From Aphidius gifuensis (lineage: Eukaryota; Arthropoda; Insecta; Hymenoptera; Braconidae), in contig NC_057789.1 in NCBI RefSeq assembly GCF_014905175.1, positions 13,568,876 through 13,632,875 of the forward strand: a stretch of DNA of 64,000 nucleotides, written 5' to 3'. The number at the start of each line of letters is the position of its first letter. Within the stretch, counting starts at the first letter, position 1. Positions 36,001 to 51,000 of this stretch are shown piece after piece. A model generated the notes under the pieces. That model did not search any database, was not told where the DNA came from, and worked only from the letters and a program-made list of their open reading frames with translations. The translations under genes were made by a program, and so were the position numbers.

Positions 36001-39000
36001 CCAATCATTAATTGCCCTACAAACATATTCCCCTGAATCTTCCGGATACACATATAATATAACCATAGAAACAAACCCGAGATCGTAAATACTTTGATAT
36101 CGATGGCCACATGGAATAATTTTTCCGTTCCTATACCATTCAATTCTAAGAGTTGGATCGTCTTTCGGCATGATGCGACATTCAAAACGAACTGATTCTG
36201 ACTCCTCGACAGTAATTGACTGAATCTGAGTGATAAACTTCGGTGGAATTTTCAAGGGCTCTACTTCTGGGAGTGGTTCATTAATGTGTCCAATTTCAAG
36301 TTTTTGTAATTGTTCTCCACTCATTCCTGATGGGAGTTGAGAATCAAAATCAATGTTGTTTTTAGATTTGCAAAACATACTCGCTCTCGTGATGACAGAT
36401 CCCCATTTGTTAGTTGCTCGACATATATATTCACCACTGTCTCTAGCGTAAGTATAAGATAAGTCTAACGAAATAAAACCGAAGTCATGAATCATATGAA
36501 CCCGAGAACCTGTTTTAAAGGGTTTGCCATTATGAAACCAATCGATTCGCATGGTTGGGTCACCTAATGGTTCAACTCGGCAGTCAAAATGACTAGGTTC
36601 CGACTCTTCAACTTCTATATCTTTAAGTTCTAGTGTGAACTGAGGAGGGATTGGTGACTCTTCTGCAATAACAATTTCATCTTTTTTGTAAAGTGATTCT
36701 TCGAGTTTTTGAATACTTTCTGTTCCTGATTTGAAATTGTTTGGCAACTGAGGTTCTAGTATAATTCCTTGGCGTCCTCGAATTTGTAATTTACATGTGA
36801 CAATTGCTTCTCCATGACGATTCGTAGCTTTACATTTGTACATACCAGAATCTCTTTGATAACAATTTGCGATTTCAAGAATCACAAATCCAAAATCATG
36901 AATGGTTTTGATTCGTGAACCTGCATTAAGCGGTTTCCCATTATGATACCATTCAACTCTCATACTAGAATCATTAACAGGTAGAAGTCTGCATTCGAAA
37001 TGCGCAAGCGAATTTTCACTCAAAGTAAAATCTGAAAGATGTGTAACGAATTCAGGTGGTCTTCCAGTGTCGTCATCGATCACAGGTTCCCCTTGTTCAA
37101 CTCCAAATCCTTCTATCTCCGCTATTTTCTGAATAGTTCCTTCCATTCCTCCTGGAAGTTGAGATTCTAGAATGATACTTCGTTTTCCTGTACAGTGCAT
37201 CACACACGATGTGACTGCATCGCCATTATCATTAGTAGCACGACAACTATATTCTCCAGAGTCCTCTGGATAAATTGGAGATATCTCGAGAATAACGAAT
37301 CCGAAATCACAAAATGTTCGGAACCGAGATCCAGTTTTAAGAGGTTTCCCATTCCAGAACCATTCAACTTTCAGTTTTTGGTCATCGGTTGGAGTTAATC
37401 TTCCTTCAAAATGAGCGCTTTCTCCTTCTCTAAGTCCATGTATGTTGCATAATGGTACCGTAAACATAGGAGCTTGTTTAGAAATATAATCAATTTTTTC
37501 ATTTTTTGATTTTACTGTTGAATCTTCTAGGTTTTGTATTTTTTCAAGGCCCTTTTCCATGCCTTTAGGTAATTGAGGGTAAAGAATTAAGTTTGATTTT
37601 GAAAGACACGTAAGCGTAGCTACTGTCGAATCTTCTCCATATTTATTAACAGCGCGACACTCGTAAACCCCAGAATTTTCTTCATAGCAGTATAAAATAT
37701 CCAAGATAACGATACCAAAGTCATGGAAAGTTCTATATCGATGACCATGAGGAAGTTTTAAACCATTATAGTACCAATCGACTTTTAAGTGAGGATCATC
37801 AATCGGAGTAAGTCGAGCTTCAAAATGAGCTGATTGACCTTCATTCAACTTCGTTATATCTACAATATGACTAATGAATTTTGGTGGTTCTATCGCTGAA
37901 ATATTTGAAGTAGCTTTTAAATTATTTTCATTTGACTCTAGTTCTTGTATTTTTTTTAATGAACCTGGCTGAAGAGAATCTATATGAACATTACTTTTCC
38001 CGATACATTTTATTGTTACTTTCGTACTATCTTCACCGAATTTATTGCTTGCTTTGCAGATATATTCACCACTATCATGAGACATCACTCCAGCAATATC
38101 GATAACAACGAATCCGAAATCTGAGACCATTTTAAAACGAGAAGAATGCCTCAATGGTTGACCATTATGAAACCACTCAACTTTCATGTCGGGGTCATCG
38201 GCAGGGATCAATGTACATTCAAAATGAACCGACTGTCCATCTTCAAGTGCTTCTATAGGCTGTATTTCAGTAGTAAACTTCGGCTTTTGACCTCTACATT
38301 TATCTAAACATGTAAGAATTACTGAAATTTCAGCTTGGCCCCACCGATTCGACGCTCGACATGTATACGCTCCAGAATCTGTAACTTTTGTTCCTAAAAC
38401 TTCCAGAACAACCATGCCAAAAGCGTAAACTGTTCTACTCCGATAACTGGCCTCTAAAGGCTTTCCATTGTAGAACCATTCGACTTTCATTGTCTGATCA
38501 CCAGTAGGTGTTAAAGATGCTTCAAAGTGTGCAATTTCTCCTTCAAAAAGATTAGTCAAGTTTTCAAATTGAGAAGTGAAGATTGGTGGATGTCCTTCCA
38601 CACTATCGTCTAATTCTTCAATGTTTTCTTTGAGAGTTTCTTCTAGGTTTTGTATTGCTTCAAGACCCTTTTTACCTTTAGGGTGCTGTAAGCTTTCAAT
38701 GATATTTTCTTTCACTGAACAATAAACAGTAGCTGATGTGAAGGCATCACCAACTGAATTATATGCCTTACATGTGTAAATTCCTGAGTCCCGATCATAA
38801 GCATTTATAAGATCGAGTGTTGCGAAGCCAAATTCATGGGACATTTTCAATCGAGATCCGTGTTCTAAAATTTTTCCATTAAAATACCATTCAATTCGCA
38901 AATTTGGATCTTCCTTCGGAATGACTTTTCCTTCCAAGTGAAGAGGTTCTCCTTCACAAAGCTTGAATTCTGGCTTTAGTGGTAGTTCCCAAACAGGTTT

Positions 39001-42000
39001 GCTATATTTCTCTTCGGTATAAGCGTCAAGTTTTTTATATTTAGATTTCGAAGCCTCATCAACTTTATGGATTTCTTCATAACCAGATGATCCTTGCGGA
39101 TGTTGTATTTGCAGACAAATGTTCTCTTTACTTAGGCATTTCAATGTTCCAGTTGTTTGAGCTGAACCTTTCGAATTTGTTGCTTTCACAGTGACGACTC
39201 CAGAGTCTTCTTCACCTGTATGATTTATATCAAGTGTTATCTGACCAAAATCGTAGGTGGACTTAAATCTTGCTCCAATTGGAATCATTTTTCCGTTTAT
39301 AAACCATTCAATTTTCATCGTGGGATCTTTTGATGGCTCAACTTGACATTCAAAGTGAACGTTCTCGCCTTCAGTCGAAACGACGTTATTTAAATGATTG
39401 ATGAAAATTGGTTGATCATATTCTGGCTCTGGACATTCTAAACTATCATGTTGAGACTGTTCAAGTGCATTTAATTTTGATATAGCGTCTGGATGAAAGG
39501 TTTCAGTGATTAGAGAAGGTCGTTCGTTGACTTTTATACTACAAGTTGATACAGCTTCACCAAAATGGTTAGTGGCCTTGCATGTGTAAATGGCGGAGTC
39601 ATCAGTCCTCAGATTATTGATAGAAAGTGTAACTAAACCAAAATCAAATGTGCTACGAAGTCGAGTCCCAGTTTGGAGTGGGACACCATTTTTAAACCAT
39701 TCAGTTCGAAGATGAGGATCTGCACGAGGCTCAACCTGAGCTTCAATATATACATGTTGTCCATCACATAGCGTGTCAAAGTTATTCAAATGACTGGTAA
39801 ATACTGGAGCTTGTTGAGGGGCCATATCAACAAACATTTCAGGCACTTTATTTATTTCAGCTTCTTTCAACTGGATCTTTTGCCAAGCAAATGGCTGGAC
39901 TGACTCAGTGTCGATTGCAGAGCGGGCCTTCACCTTAAGAGAAATCGAAGAAATTGAATCTCCCGCATTGTTAATCGCTTGACAAGAGTAAACTCCTGAA
40001 TCTTCAGGGATGACGTTTCGTATTTCTAGTGCTACAAAACCAAACTCATGATTCTCATGAATACGAGACCCAATTTTGAGTTCAATCCCATTAACAAACC
40101 ACAAAAATTTGAGACTGGCATCTCCAACTGGGACAACTCTACATTCAAAACGAGCTGTTTGGCTTTCCCATAGTTCATTAGGACCAGTTAATAGTTGTGT
40201 AAAAATCGGTTTCTCAAATGTGACGTTAGTCAATTCTAGGCTATTTATTTTACTAGTTTCAAATACTGCAATTTTTTTCTGTGCCTCTGGGTGAAGTGAA
40301 GCAAGCTCAATTGACGGTTTACTACGAATTTTCATCGATGCAATAGAAACAGCTTCACCAAGTGAATTTACAGCTTTGCACATATATATTCCTTCATCTT
40401 GTTCACGAATGTGACTAATTTCCAACGACACGTAGCCAAAGTCGTGAATTTTTGTAATTCGAGAACTATCTTCAAGCAACTTTGAGTTTTTACACCATTC
40501 TACTTGGAGAGTTGGATCTCCTACTGGAATTAGACGACATTCAAAGAAAGCTGTAGTTCCTTCTACGACTTCCTCGATATTTTTCAAGGGCTGTGTAAAA
40601 ACAGGACGTTGACACGTTTGTGTTTCAATAACATCATGTTTTTTTTGTAGTTGTTGAAGTTCTAGTTCTTGAATTTTAATCAGGCCTTCTGGTCGCTGTG
40701 AATCTGTGATGACATTTTCTCTCGAAATGATTTTTAAGTTTCTTGAAGATGAACACATTCCGAGGGAGTTCATAGCCTGTACAGTATATTCACCGCCATC
40801 TTCTGGCACAGCATGAGAGATATCAAGAGCAGCGTAGCCAAAGTCGAAAGTCACGTGAAAACGTGAAGCAGATGGAATCGACTTCCCATTGTGGAAAAAT
40901 TCGACTCGAAGATTAGCGTCGTGTAACGGTGAAATCTGACATTCGAAATGTGCAGATTGCCCTTCAAAAATTTCAGTTGTGCCATGAAGTTCAGTAACAA
41001 ATTGTGGAGGGCTAGCAAGTGGCTCTTCAACTTCAAGTCGAACAGGGTGACCTTGAGCTTCCAGCTCTCGAATTTTTTCAAAACCATCTGGATGCTGAGT
41101 ATCAAAAAGAATACTCCGCCGAGCTGAAATTATAGATATTGATATGATGTCAGATTTTTTTGAATTTCATGAAAAGATAACCATCAAAACAAAAGCCATT
41201 AGTAACATGTTGTAATCGATATTTGTTGCCTATTTTACAAAAGTATCATTTTTTTTAGAAAAGCGCAATAGTGCCGACATTTGTAATGGTGACACTTCAA
41301 ATGATCATGGAAAGTCAAATACTATTGAAAATATTACAATCCAGCGCGCATGTCTACACGTACACTGTTTAGGAAAAACAAAACATTTGATTAAATTAAC
41401 AAAAATATAATACATCTCAACTCAAAATTTTTTTGCTTTCACTTAATTAAAGAGTCTCAGATTTAGACACTCGTTACGATGAGTCAGTTTTCAATCAAAT
41501 TATCGAGGGGCTATTCATTATAGAAGTCATGATGTCACTCTGAGTGTAATCATGGTGTAATAGCATGTAGTGAATGTGTAGTTACGTGTAGAGATGTAGT
41601 ATTTGTACTTTTTTGACTGCAAGTATCGTAGTGATATGTAGTCATTGGTCGTTAGATTGGAGATCATATTCTAAGCCACATACAAAACCATTAAGCCATT
41701 AAATTGAAAGAAGAAAAAAGAAAAAAATAATAATAAATATCAAAATACTGCAATACGCAATGTCATGTTATATAAATTTTGTAAGTATTTGACCCACTTC
41801 TATGAAGTTTTCATAAAAATTTTTTGCATGGGGGAGCTACTGTTTCTAATACTATGTAAAGCGAAATCACTTTTAATTTGAACAATAAAATACAAAAAAA
41901 TTATATAAAAAAAAAAAACACTTTAAAAGTTGTCGATAATAGATATTATCTCGCCACAATAATTTAAGCCATCTCGATGGCTGAGATTATTGTCCGTAAG

Positions 42001-45000
42001 GAAACGAAAAAATTACACACAAAAGACAATATATTCTTGTACAAGATTCATTCAATTTTCACATTGCTAAAATTAGTGATTTTGCATTTTTCGAGTAAAA
42101 AGTTAAGTTATCGAATATATGCTTACTGCCAATCCGAATCGTGCACGTGTTCACAGCTTCACCAGTAAGATTTGTAGCTTTACACATGTAGGTACCAGAG
42201 TCTTCCGAATAAGCGTAAAGAATATCAAGAGCAATATAACCAAAGTCGTGAGTAGTGCGGAAACGATGTCCAGCTTTGAGTGGCACTCCATTAACAAACC
42301 ACTCGATTTTCAGATGAGGATCATTTATGGGCTCAATTCTGCACTCTAAATGAGCTCGATCACCTTCTTTTATATGATCTAGATTACAGAATGCTGATAG
42401 AAAAACTGGTTTTTGATGGAAAAGTTCTTTTTCAGGAACAGTTTTAATCTCTGCCATCTCCAATTCTCGAATTTTTGCCAAACGCTGAGCGTCTAAAGTA
42501 TCCATACACAATCCTTCTCGGGCTGTCAATAAGAATTTCATAATTAGGCTGATTTGAAATAACTATTTGCTAATAGTGACTTCCATCTGCAAAAAACTAA
42601 GTCAAAAAAATGACTTGTTTATTGCGGTCAACTTGCAAGTTAAAAATTCCCTTTTCTCAGTTCCTTACAAAATCAGTCACTATTCAGCAATTACATTTTT
42701 CTGCAGTCTTTATACATCGTGATAATAATACTTACAGTCAACGCCAATAATACAAGTTGTAACAGCTTCGCCAACTATATTTCTTGCTTTACACATGTAA
42801 GTTCCAGAATCTTCGGAGTAAGCATATAAAATATCTAGAGCCACATAGCCGAAGTCGTATGTGGTTTTAAACTTGTGTCCTTGAGGAATAGGTTTTCCGT
42901 TTTTGAACCATTCAACAACCATAGTTGGATCATTTACCGGAATGAGAGTTGCTTCCAAATGAGCACTTTTTCCTTCTGGAAGATGTTCAATGTTTTTCAG
43001 TGGACGGCCAAACTTGGGTTTTCCAACAGTTACTGTGTCTTCATGATTACTGGATTTTGTTCTTTCATCATTTTCAAGATATTTTATTTTTTTCAAAGCG
43101 CCTTCATGGTGAGTGTCATGAATAATGGAAGCACGTGCTAAAATTACACGTTGGTTAGCAAAAATTTCGAAAAGTATAGCTCCGAAGATTTGAATTGAAA
43201 GCAATATATTATGAATAGAAAGCATTAAAACTGATGTTATAATTGTTTACTCACATATAACTGACAACTCTATCGAGCTCTGGGAAGTGCCTAGCTTATT
43301 CGTAGCGATGCAAGTGTAAATTCCAGAGTCTTCAGCATACACAGTCAAAATATCAAGAGAAGCAAATCCAAAGTCATATATTGTTCGATATCTATGTCCA
43401 GCTGATAGTGGTTTACTGTTGTAAAACCACTCAACTTTCATGGTAGCATCTGGATAAGGCTCAAGGCGGCACTCATAATGAGCACTTTGGCCTTCAGCAA
43501 GTTTAGTTGGGCCATTCAATCTGACTGTAAACCGCGGCTGTTCTTTTACGCTGATATCTTCTTCTTGACGGCTTTTGTCTGTTGTCACCTGTTCAAGAGC
43601 TTTGATCTTAGGTAGAGCTGTTTCATGATGTGTTTCTAACTGAAGAGCAGCTTTTGCTGTATTTAGAAAAAATCTTATTACATTCATCGGAATTGAAAAA
43701 CGAACTTTAGACAATTGACACTGATTATAAATACTTACACTGAACAAATAAAGTAGCTGAAGTAACAGCTTCACCGAGATCATTTCTAGCTCTACAGATA
43801 TATGTTCCAGAATCTTCAGGGTTCACGTACTTCATGTTCAAAGCAACATAACCGAAGTCATGCATTGTAGTGATGCGATTGGCTGTATTGAAAGTAAAAC
43901 AGTTTTCAAAAAGTTTTAAAATATGAAATGTTTCTTTATTTGAGTAAATTAAAGAAACAGCGTAAGGAGAGAAATTTTGAGTGAAGATACCTAAGATTTT
44001 GTAATTCAATAAGAAAATTTGAATTAAATTCAGTTTATAGAACATTAAAATAAAATTGTTTTAAAAAAATAAGTAGATGATAAATACTTATCAGATACAA
44101 CCGTCTTCTTCTAAATAGAAATGATTTTATTTTATACAATAATAAAAAATTATAAATTTACAGAAAGTATGAATTAAACTCAAACAAATTGTTCTTTTCA
44201 TCTACAAGTTCAAAGTAATAAGGTGGCAATGACTATTATCTAAAAAGTTTTCGAGTTATTGTGAATGGAAAAACTTACATGCTTCAATTGGGATACCATT
44301 ACGAATCCATTCCACTTTTAGATTGACATCACCAACGGGTATAACTCTAGCTTCAAAATGTGCTGCTTGATTTTCTGCAACTCTAAGATCTTTGATAGGC
44401 ATAGTGAAAATCGGAGATTGACTAACCGATTCTTCTTGTTGTTGGTAATTTTTATGTCGACTTGATTCTTCAAGATATTGAAGCTGGTAGAGAACTTTTT
44501 CACGTTGAGATTCGATGGAGATAGATTTTTTCGAATGTACTACCGCAGTCGCCGATGTTATAGCTTCACCGATTAAATTTTTAGCACGACAAATATACGT
44601 TCCTGAATCCTCTGGATGAGCGTACATTATGTCCAAGGTAACGAATCCAAAATTATTTGTTTCCACAAAACGAGATCCAACTTTAACGGGTTTATTATCG
44701 TGGAACCATTCTACCTTCATGCTCATATCTGAAACTGGTATCAACCGACATTCGAAATGAGCACGCTGGCCTTCTTTTATTTCTATGCTTTTGAGAGAAG
44801 TTGTGAATATTGGTGACTGAGTCGTTATTTCTTCTTCATTTCGTGACAAAAAATATTTTGAACGATCTTCTAAATAGTTCATTTGCTTAAGGCATGTTTC
44901 ATTTTGTGTATCGGTCAGAATTTGAGCAGTTGAGCGACAACTCAAATGACAATTTACTTCATCGCTACCGACAAGGTTGATTGCTTTACATGTATACATG

Positions 45001-48000
45001 CCAGAATCTTCAGCGATGAGATCAATTACATCGAGAGCTACATATCCGAAGTCATGAATTGGTCGAAATCGATGTCCTAAAAATTAAAGATATTATAGAA
45101 TATTATGTTTTAAGTTTTAAAAGTTTTGTCATAAATTTAATCAAATGTGTTTATTTTTTTTTTTTAGATCATTGAATTATTTCTTCAAAAAACCTAACTT
45201 ACCAATTGTAATTGGGTGTCTGTTCCTAAACCATTCGACCTTTAAATTTGAATCAGTAACTGGCTCAAGTTTGCATTCAAAGTGGGCGTGCTGTCCTTCC
45301 TCAAGATTCTCTTGATTTTTTGGTGTCGTGATAAATTTAGGCTTGATGTTAACAATTTCTTCAACCATTTCATGACGCTTATACTTAGAAAGATCCTCAA
45401 GATACTGTATTTTTTCTAATCCTTCCGAGTGCTGAGTGTCTAACAATAGATCTTTTTTAGCATGGACTCTTACAGAACATGAAGTAACTGCTTCGCCTAT
45501 TTGATTTTTTGCTTGACATGTGTAAACACCTGAGTCATTTGGATGAACTCCGAGAATATCTAATGCAATATAATCAAACTCATGAGAAGGCCTGAAACGA
45601 TGGCCTATCGTAACGGGATGGCCGTTAACGAACCATTCAACTTTCATTGTTGTATCTTGTACTGGCTGAAGTCTGCATTCAAGATGAACATTAGTCAGTT
45701 CAATGATCTCAACGTTATTGAGAGGTCGAGTAAATTGAGGAACCTGCATGACCATTATTTCATCTTGATTATTTTTTTTATGTTTCGAAGAATTTTCTAA
45801 CAACCTAATTTGTTCTAGTGAATATTCATTTCCAGTATTCGTGATGACACCTGACTTGCCTGTAACTTGAACATGCGCAGACGATTGAGCTGTCCCAAGT
45901 TGATTTGTTGCTCTTACAGTATATTCTCCAGAATCAGCACAAGTCGCATGAATGATGTCCAACGCCACGTAACCAAAATCGTAATAAGTTTTAAATCGAG
46001 ATCCAATGGTTACAGGTTGGTCATTTTGAAACCATTCCACTCTCATCGACGGGTCACCCATAGGTTCCAATCGACATTCAAAATGAATATTTTTACCCTC
46101 AGATACAGAACCTGAATCTTTTAGAGTCTGCGTAAACCTAGGCTTAGATTTTGATGTGTCATCACTAAGTTCTGACTTAGCACGTTTATTTTTGTCAACG
46201 TTCATTGTTTTTTCATAAGAAACAATGCTCCGACTAGTTGTATCGATTTCTAAGTGAGCTTCAACTGACATGGTGGCTGAAATCTTTGCTTCGCCAAAAG
46301 TATTCTTTGCAACGATTGAATAAGTTCCTGCATCTCTAAGTTGCACTTGAAGAATATCGATGGCAGCGTAACCAAAATCGTAATAAGTCTGTATTCTATT
46401 AGCAGCAGTGATAGGATTTCCATCATGATACCATTCAACTTTCATACCTAAATCACTCTGAGGTTCAACGCGCACTTCAAAGTGAGCTCTTTGTCCCTCA
46501 ATGATTTTATTTGTACCCTTCAAATGTCCCAAGAAACGTGGTTTCTGTGTAATTTGACATTCTTCTTTTACTTGGCGGGAAAATTGAGAGGAATCTTCTA
46601 AATGTTGCATCTTTTGTAACCCTGACGGATGTTGGCTGTCATAGATTATACAATCGTTGCTTATCACGGTCAATTGAGCAGTCGTTCGATCCTCTCCAAC
46701 TTTATTGTATGCGCGACATGTGTATATACCCACGTCGTGAACAGTTACGTACTTCAGAGTTAGAGCAACATAGCCAAAATTAAAAAACGTAGTGATTCTT
46801 GAACCTAGGTTTTGAAATAGATAAGAAAAATCATCTTATTCAAAAAGCTCAACTGAACCATATCAATTCTACTTACTAGCTTCAATAGGGACATTGTTTT
46901 TCAACCATTCAACATAGAGATTTGCATCTCCTATGGGTTCTAACCGCGCTTCAAAATGAGCAAAGCCACCTTCACGAATATTAGTCTGATCTAAAATTAT
47001 GGATTTAAACTTTGGTGGTACTAGTTCTTCATTCTGTGTATTGAAGTCTCGTGGTTGTATCGATCGTTGATGAGATTTGAGCTCTACAGCAGAGTCAATG
47101 AATTTCTGCTGCTCAGCAATTTCAAGATCATTTGTTACACAAGAACGTACTATTGAATTCGAAATGTGAAATAAAATTTGAGTACATATATATATATATA
47201 AATTATTGACATTTTAATACTTACCACTAACGCTAAGTGAAGCTGTGCTAGTCGCTTCACCTAAGTGATTTATTGCTCGTGCTGTGTATGTACCCATATC
47301 TTCTGCTCTAAGGTGCATAATATTCAGTGAGATGTATCCAAAATTGAAAATAGTCGATATTCTAGAGCCTGTTCAAGATGATATTTTTTAAGATCATGAA
47401 TAATGTGATACGAGAACATTCAACAGGAGAAACAAATCGAAAAAAGTTATTTACTAGCTATTATCGGATTGCCATCTTTGTACCACTCTACTTTCATAGT
47501 AGGATCGCTCACTGGAATCAGCTGTCCTTCAAAGTGTGCATTTTTTCCTTCTTCAACTCCGCTGAGTTCCTGTAGTTTCCGGATAAATACGGGGCTTTGT
47601 GAAGAGAATTCGTTTATACTCTCCTGTTTTTGGTATTCAGAGGAGTCTTCCAGTTGCTGAATGTATTGCCGGCTATTTGAATTTGAACTGCATTTCTCAT
47701 TTATTGATGGTGCTTGAAAAGTAAGATAAAAAAGATTTTCTTATGAGATAAGACAAGACTAGACAAGACTGGAAAGTTATTTGTGTAAAATTTGTTTTAC
47801 TCATTTGAAAAAACATATATTTTACAAAATATGTTTCTAAGCTAAAAAATATTACTGTTTTTAGATTACTTGGAAAAGAAAAGTAACATGGAAAATATAT
47901 GCTAAACTTACAAAATAAGTAATCTTGAGAAAATGTATGAAATTTATAAAAACTGTAAAAAATTTATCATACCATAACTTTTTATTTGAAAAACAAAGCT

Positions 48001-51000
48001 GTATAAATTTTGACACCTTTTGATCGGGATCATGATAAAATGGTAAGTGTTGGCTGGAAACTCATATTCAGTAGGAACAAAATGAAAAAAGACCGAGAAA
48101 CGTTGGTTGAGGGCTCGGCTTGAGTTACCGATTGGAAATTGCGAATCTTCAATATTTCGGCAGGGCCGTGTTCAATTACATCGCCTTAATGGAAAAATGT
48201 TCGGTGTACCCCTATATCTTACCTCAAATCCTGATCTACACTGGAACAAGTTGCTTTACCTTAACCTTAATAGGGTATCCTGATTCAATCTTACTCAGGA
48301 TAACATCAGGTATACTTTAAGTTTATCGGGCTTACATTCTTCACTAGAATATTATCATGATGATTTAAGCAAATAGAACTCTATCTTATATTTCTTTCAA
48401 ATTTACTTGATTGGGTATACCTTAATACATCCTGAATACATTATGATTTTATCCTGATCAGAATCCTTCCAGGATAAAGCAAATAATTTGTTTTTTTTTT
48501 TCTTCAAGTTCACCTGTCTATAATACTATTGAGTATTATCGAGATTTCAAATAGAAAAGTTCTTGAGGCTATATGTCAATCCTGTGTTATAACTTACCCA
48601 GTATTCTAATAATTTCTGAAGCAATTTGTAACCTTTGATAGAATTGACATGAAGCCAAAATTGAACATGGCCCTAGCCAGAGTATTGAAACTTTCCTTAG
48701 CTACAGTAATAAGTAACGTTTGCTGCAAGCCCCAACAAACGTTACCAGGTCTTTTTTTCATTTGCTTTCTTATTACTTACAAGTTATAGAAACATTGCTA
48801 TGTGATTCAGCTACTCCTGTAGAACTCGTCAAACGACAAACGTACTTTCCATTATCCTGAAGCACTACGTTGAGTAAATCCAATGATATATAGCCAAATC
48901 GGAAAAGACAAGTCACTCGAGCACCTAAGAACATGATTATATTTAGATTTCAATGGTACCAGTGCAAAAGAATCAACAGCTTTTTTTTATGAACTCAATA
49001 AAATACTTTTTTTTTCTATAGTTGCTTAACTGAGTCTGTTAATTATATGATAACGAGAACGAATAATAAAACTCACTTGCTTCTAAAGCTTTTCCGTTTA
49101 CGGACCATTCGACTCTCAGAGTTGGATCTCCTAATGGTTCAATTTTCGCTTCTAAATGTATACGTCCACCTTCAATTTGATGAACGTCGATAAGCGGTAC
49201 AATAAATCGTGGAGGATGATAAATTTTATCATTTTCAATTGGAGGCAAACTAGGCTTGGCTCGCTCGATGTGCTTCAGATAAATGACTTCAGGTCCAGAT
49301 GTAGGTCTATGACAGCAATTTTTTCGTATAGTTCGAACAATAATAACTTTTAAAAAACAAAGAAAAAACTGTAACTCACTCTGGTTCAATAACTCGTGTC
49401 GGTCGAGGTAAATTCAAGCGTCTTGGTTTGACTACAGCAGCTTTTGGTGTGTTGACGAAAAGTCTAGCCCGGGTAGCAGTTGAACCAGCTACATTTTGAG
49501 CTGTACACTGGTACCAAGATGCATCTGTTAATTTGGCACAAGCTATCTCAAGAGTGGAAGACCCAGTATCATCTGCGGTTATGGTAATACCGAAACTAGA
49601 TGAAATGGGAACACCATCCTGTAAGATTACATTTTGTCAAATCAATACGACATCGTACTATCAATATGTAAGAATGAGGAACAATAGAATCAGTAACTTC
49701 ATCTGGTAATTATAGTGTACTGTGTTATATTGTTATGAAATTTAGCTGCCAATTGTTATTTTGATTGTGTTGTGATTATTCAACAAAAATGAATTTTAGG
49801 AACTGTTTAATAAACGTGAATTGGAATAAAGGAACTGACAATTCATTTATTTTCTGTGATTATTTTCCATTGATGTCTTCACATCTGAATCGAATTTACT
49901 CGACGTTAGAAAAGTGTCCTAATCGGAATTTTTTTAAAGAGGTTAGCAACCCACTTTTCTTATGATTCATTATAGATTAATTATTAACGTAAAAAAAAAA
50001 TCATCATAAACAGTTAGATGGTTCAAAATATTTTGATATCGTTTTTTTTTTACTAAAAATTACTGTAAGCTGTAGTAATATATGTCGAACAATAAAATTT
50101 GCCGCACATTATACTAAATATTCAGGACATCTGACGGAGAAAATGACTATAAACTACCGTCATATTTAGCATTAAGATATTTTGACGTTTTTTTTCTGAA
50201 TATGAAAAAGATTTCAAATCTATACAGAAGATTCTTGAAATACATTTTCTGTATTTTTTAATAACTGTTTAGTTTTATATTAATTTTTGAAAATATCAGA
50301 TTTTAACATGAGCTCTTATGGAAACTACATTTTTTTTCGAAAAAAATACTATTAAAATACCAATTTCTCTCAACAAAAATATGACGATATTTAGACGATA
50401 GAGGAATTATGAAATAACTTATTCATTTGAGTATTTGTTATGGACTATACTGAAACGTCATATATGCTTGGCAACATGGCATGGTCCGCCATGTTGTGGC
50501 GCGTAAGTTTGGAAGCGGTAACGTCAACTTATTTAAGGCAAATTATTTTATTTCTATAGAAAAACTCTGTCAATAAAAAATTTGATGACGTCAGCGAAGA
50601 TTTTCACTTCACACCTACAAAATGTTTTGCTACAGATTTTTTTTCTTGTATAGTTTTAGTATTGTGAGATGTTCTCCGGTGAGATTAGAAATAATAACAC
50701 CTAGGATATTTTACATTAATGTATTAGTTGTTAAAAAAAAAATTCAAGAGGTTAACCAAAAAACAAACCATGATAAATTTTATTAAATCCTACTTTTTGC
50801 CAAGTTATGCGGGGCACTGGTGTACCTACAGCCCTTGCATTGAAACAAACAGGTTCTCCTTCCTTGACGTTCATTGTAGTAAAGCGTTCAACAAATTTTG
50901 GTGCGACAACTTGTTCTTGTTCCATAACATAGATAGAACACTGAAAAGAAGTTTCACCTGCTTTGTTTTTAGCGAGACAGGTCAAAATACCTCCATCTGA

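Noticed and set aside
35973..36185. Minus-strand frame overlapping exon 18 in another frame
   Set aside because: Shadow frame of the giant kettin exon, which is open across its whole length in the annotated frame.
47225..47368. Missing second cysteine in Ig 6 as a sign of a sequencing error or pseudogene
   Set aside because: The frame is intact and the same position is non-cysteine in fly kettin as I recall it, so it is a family feature.
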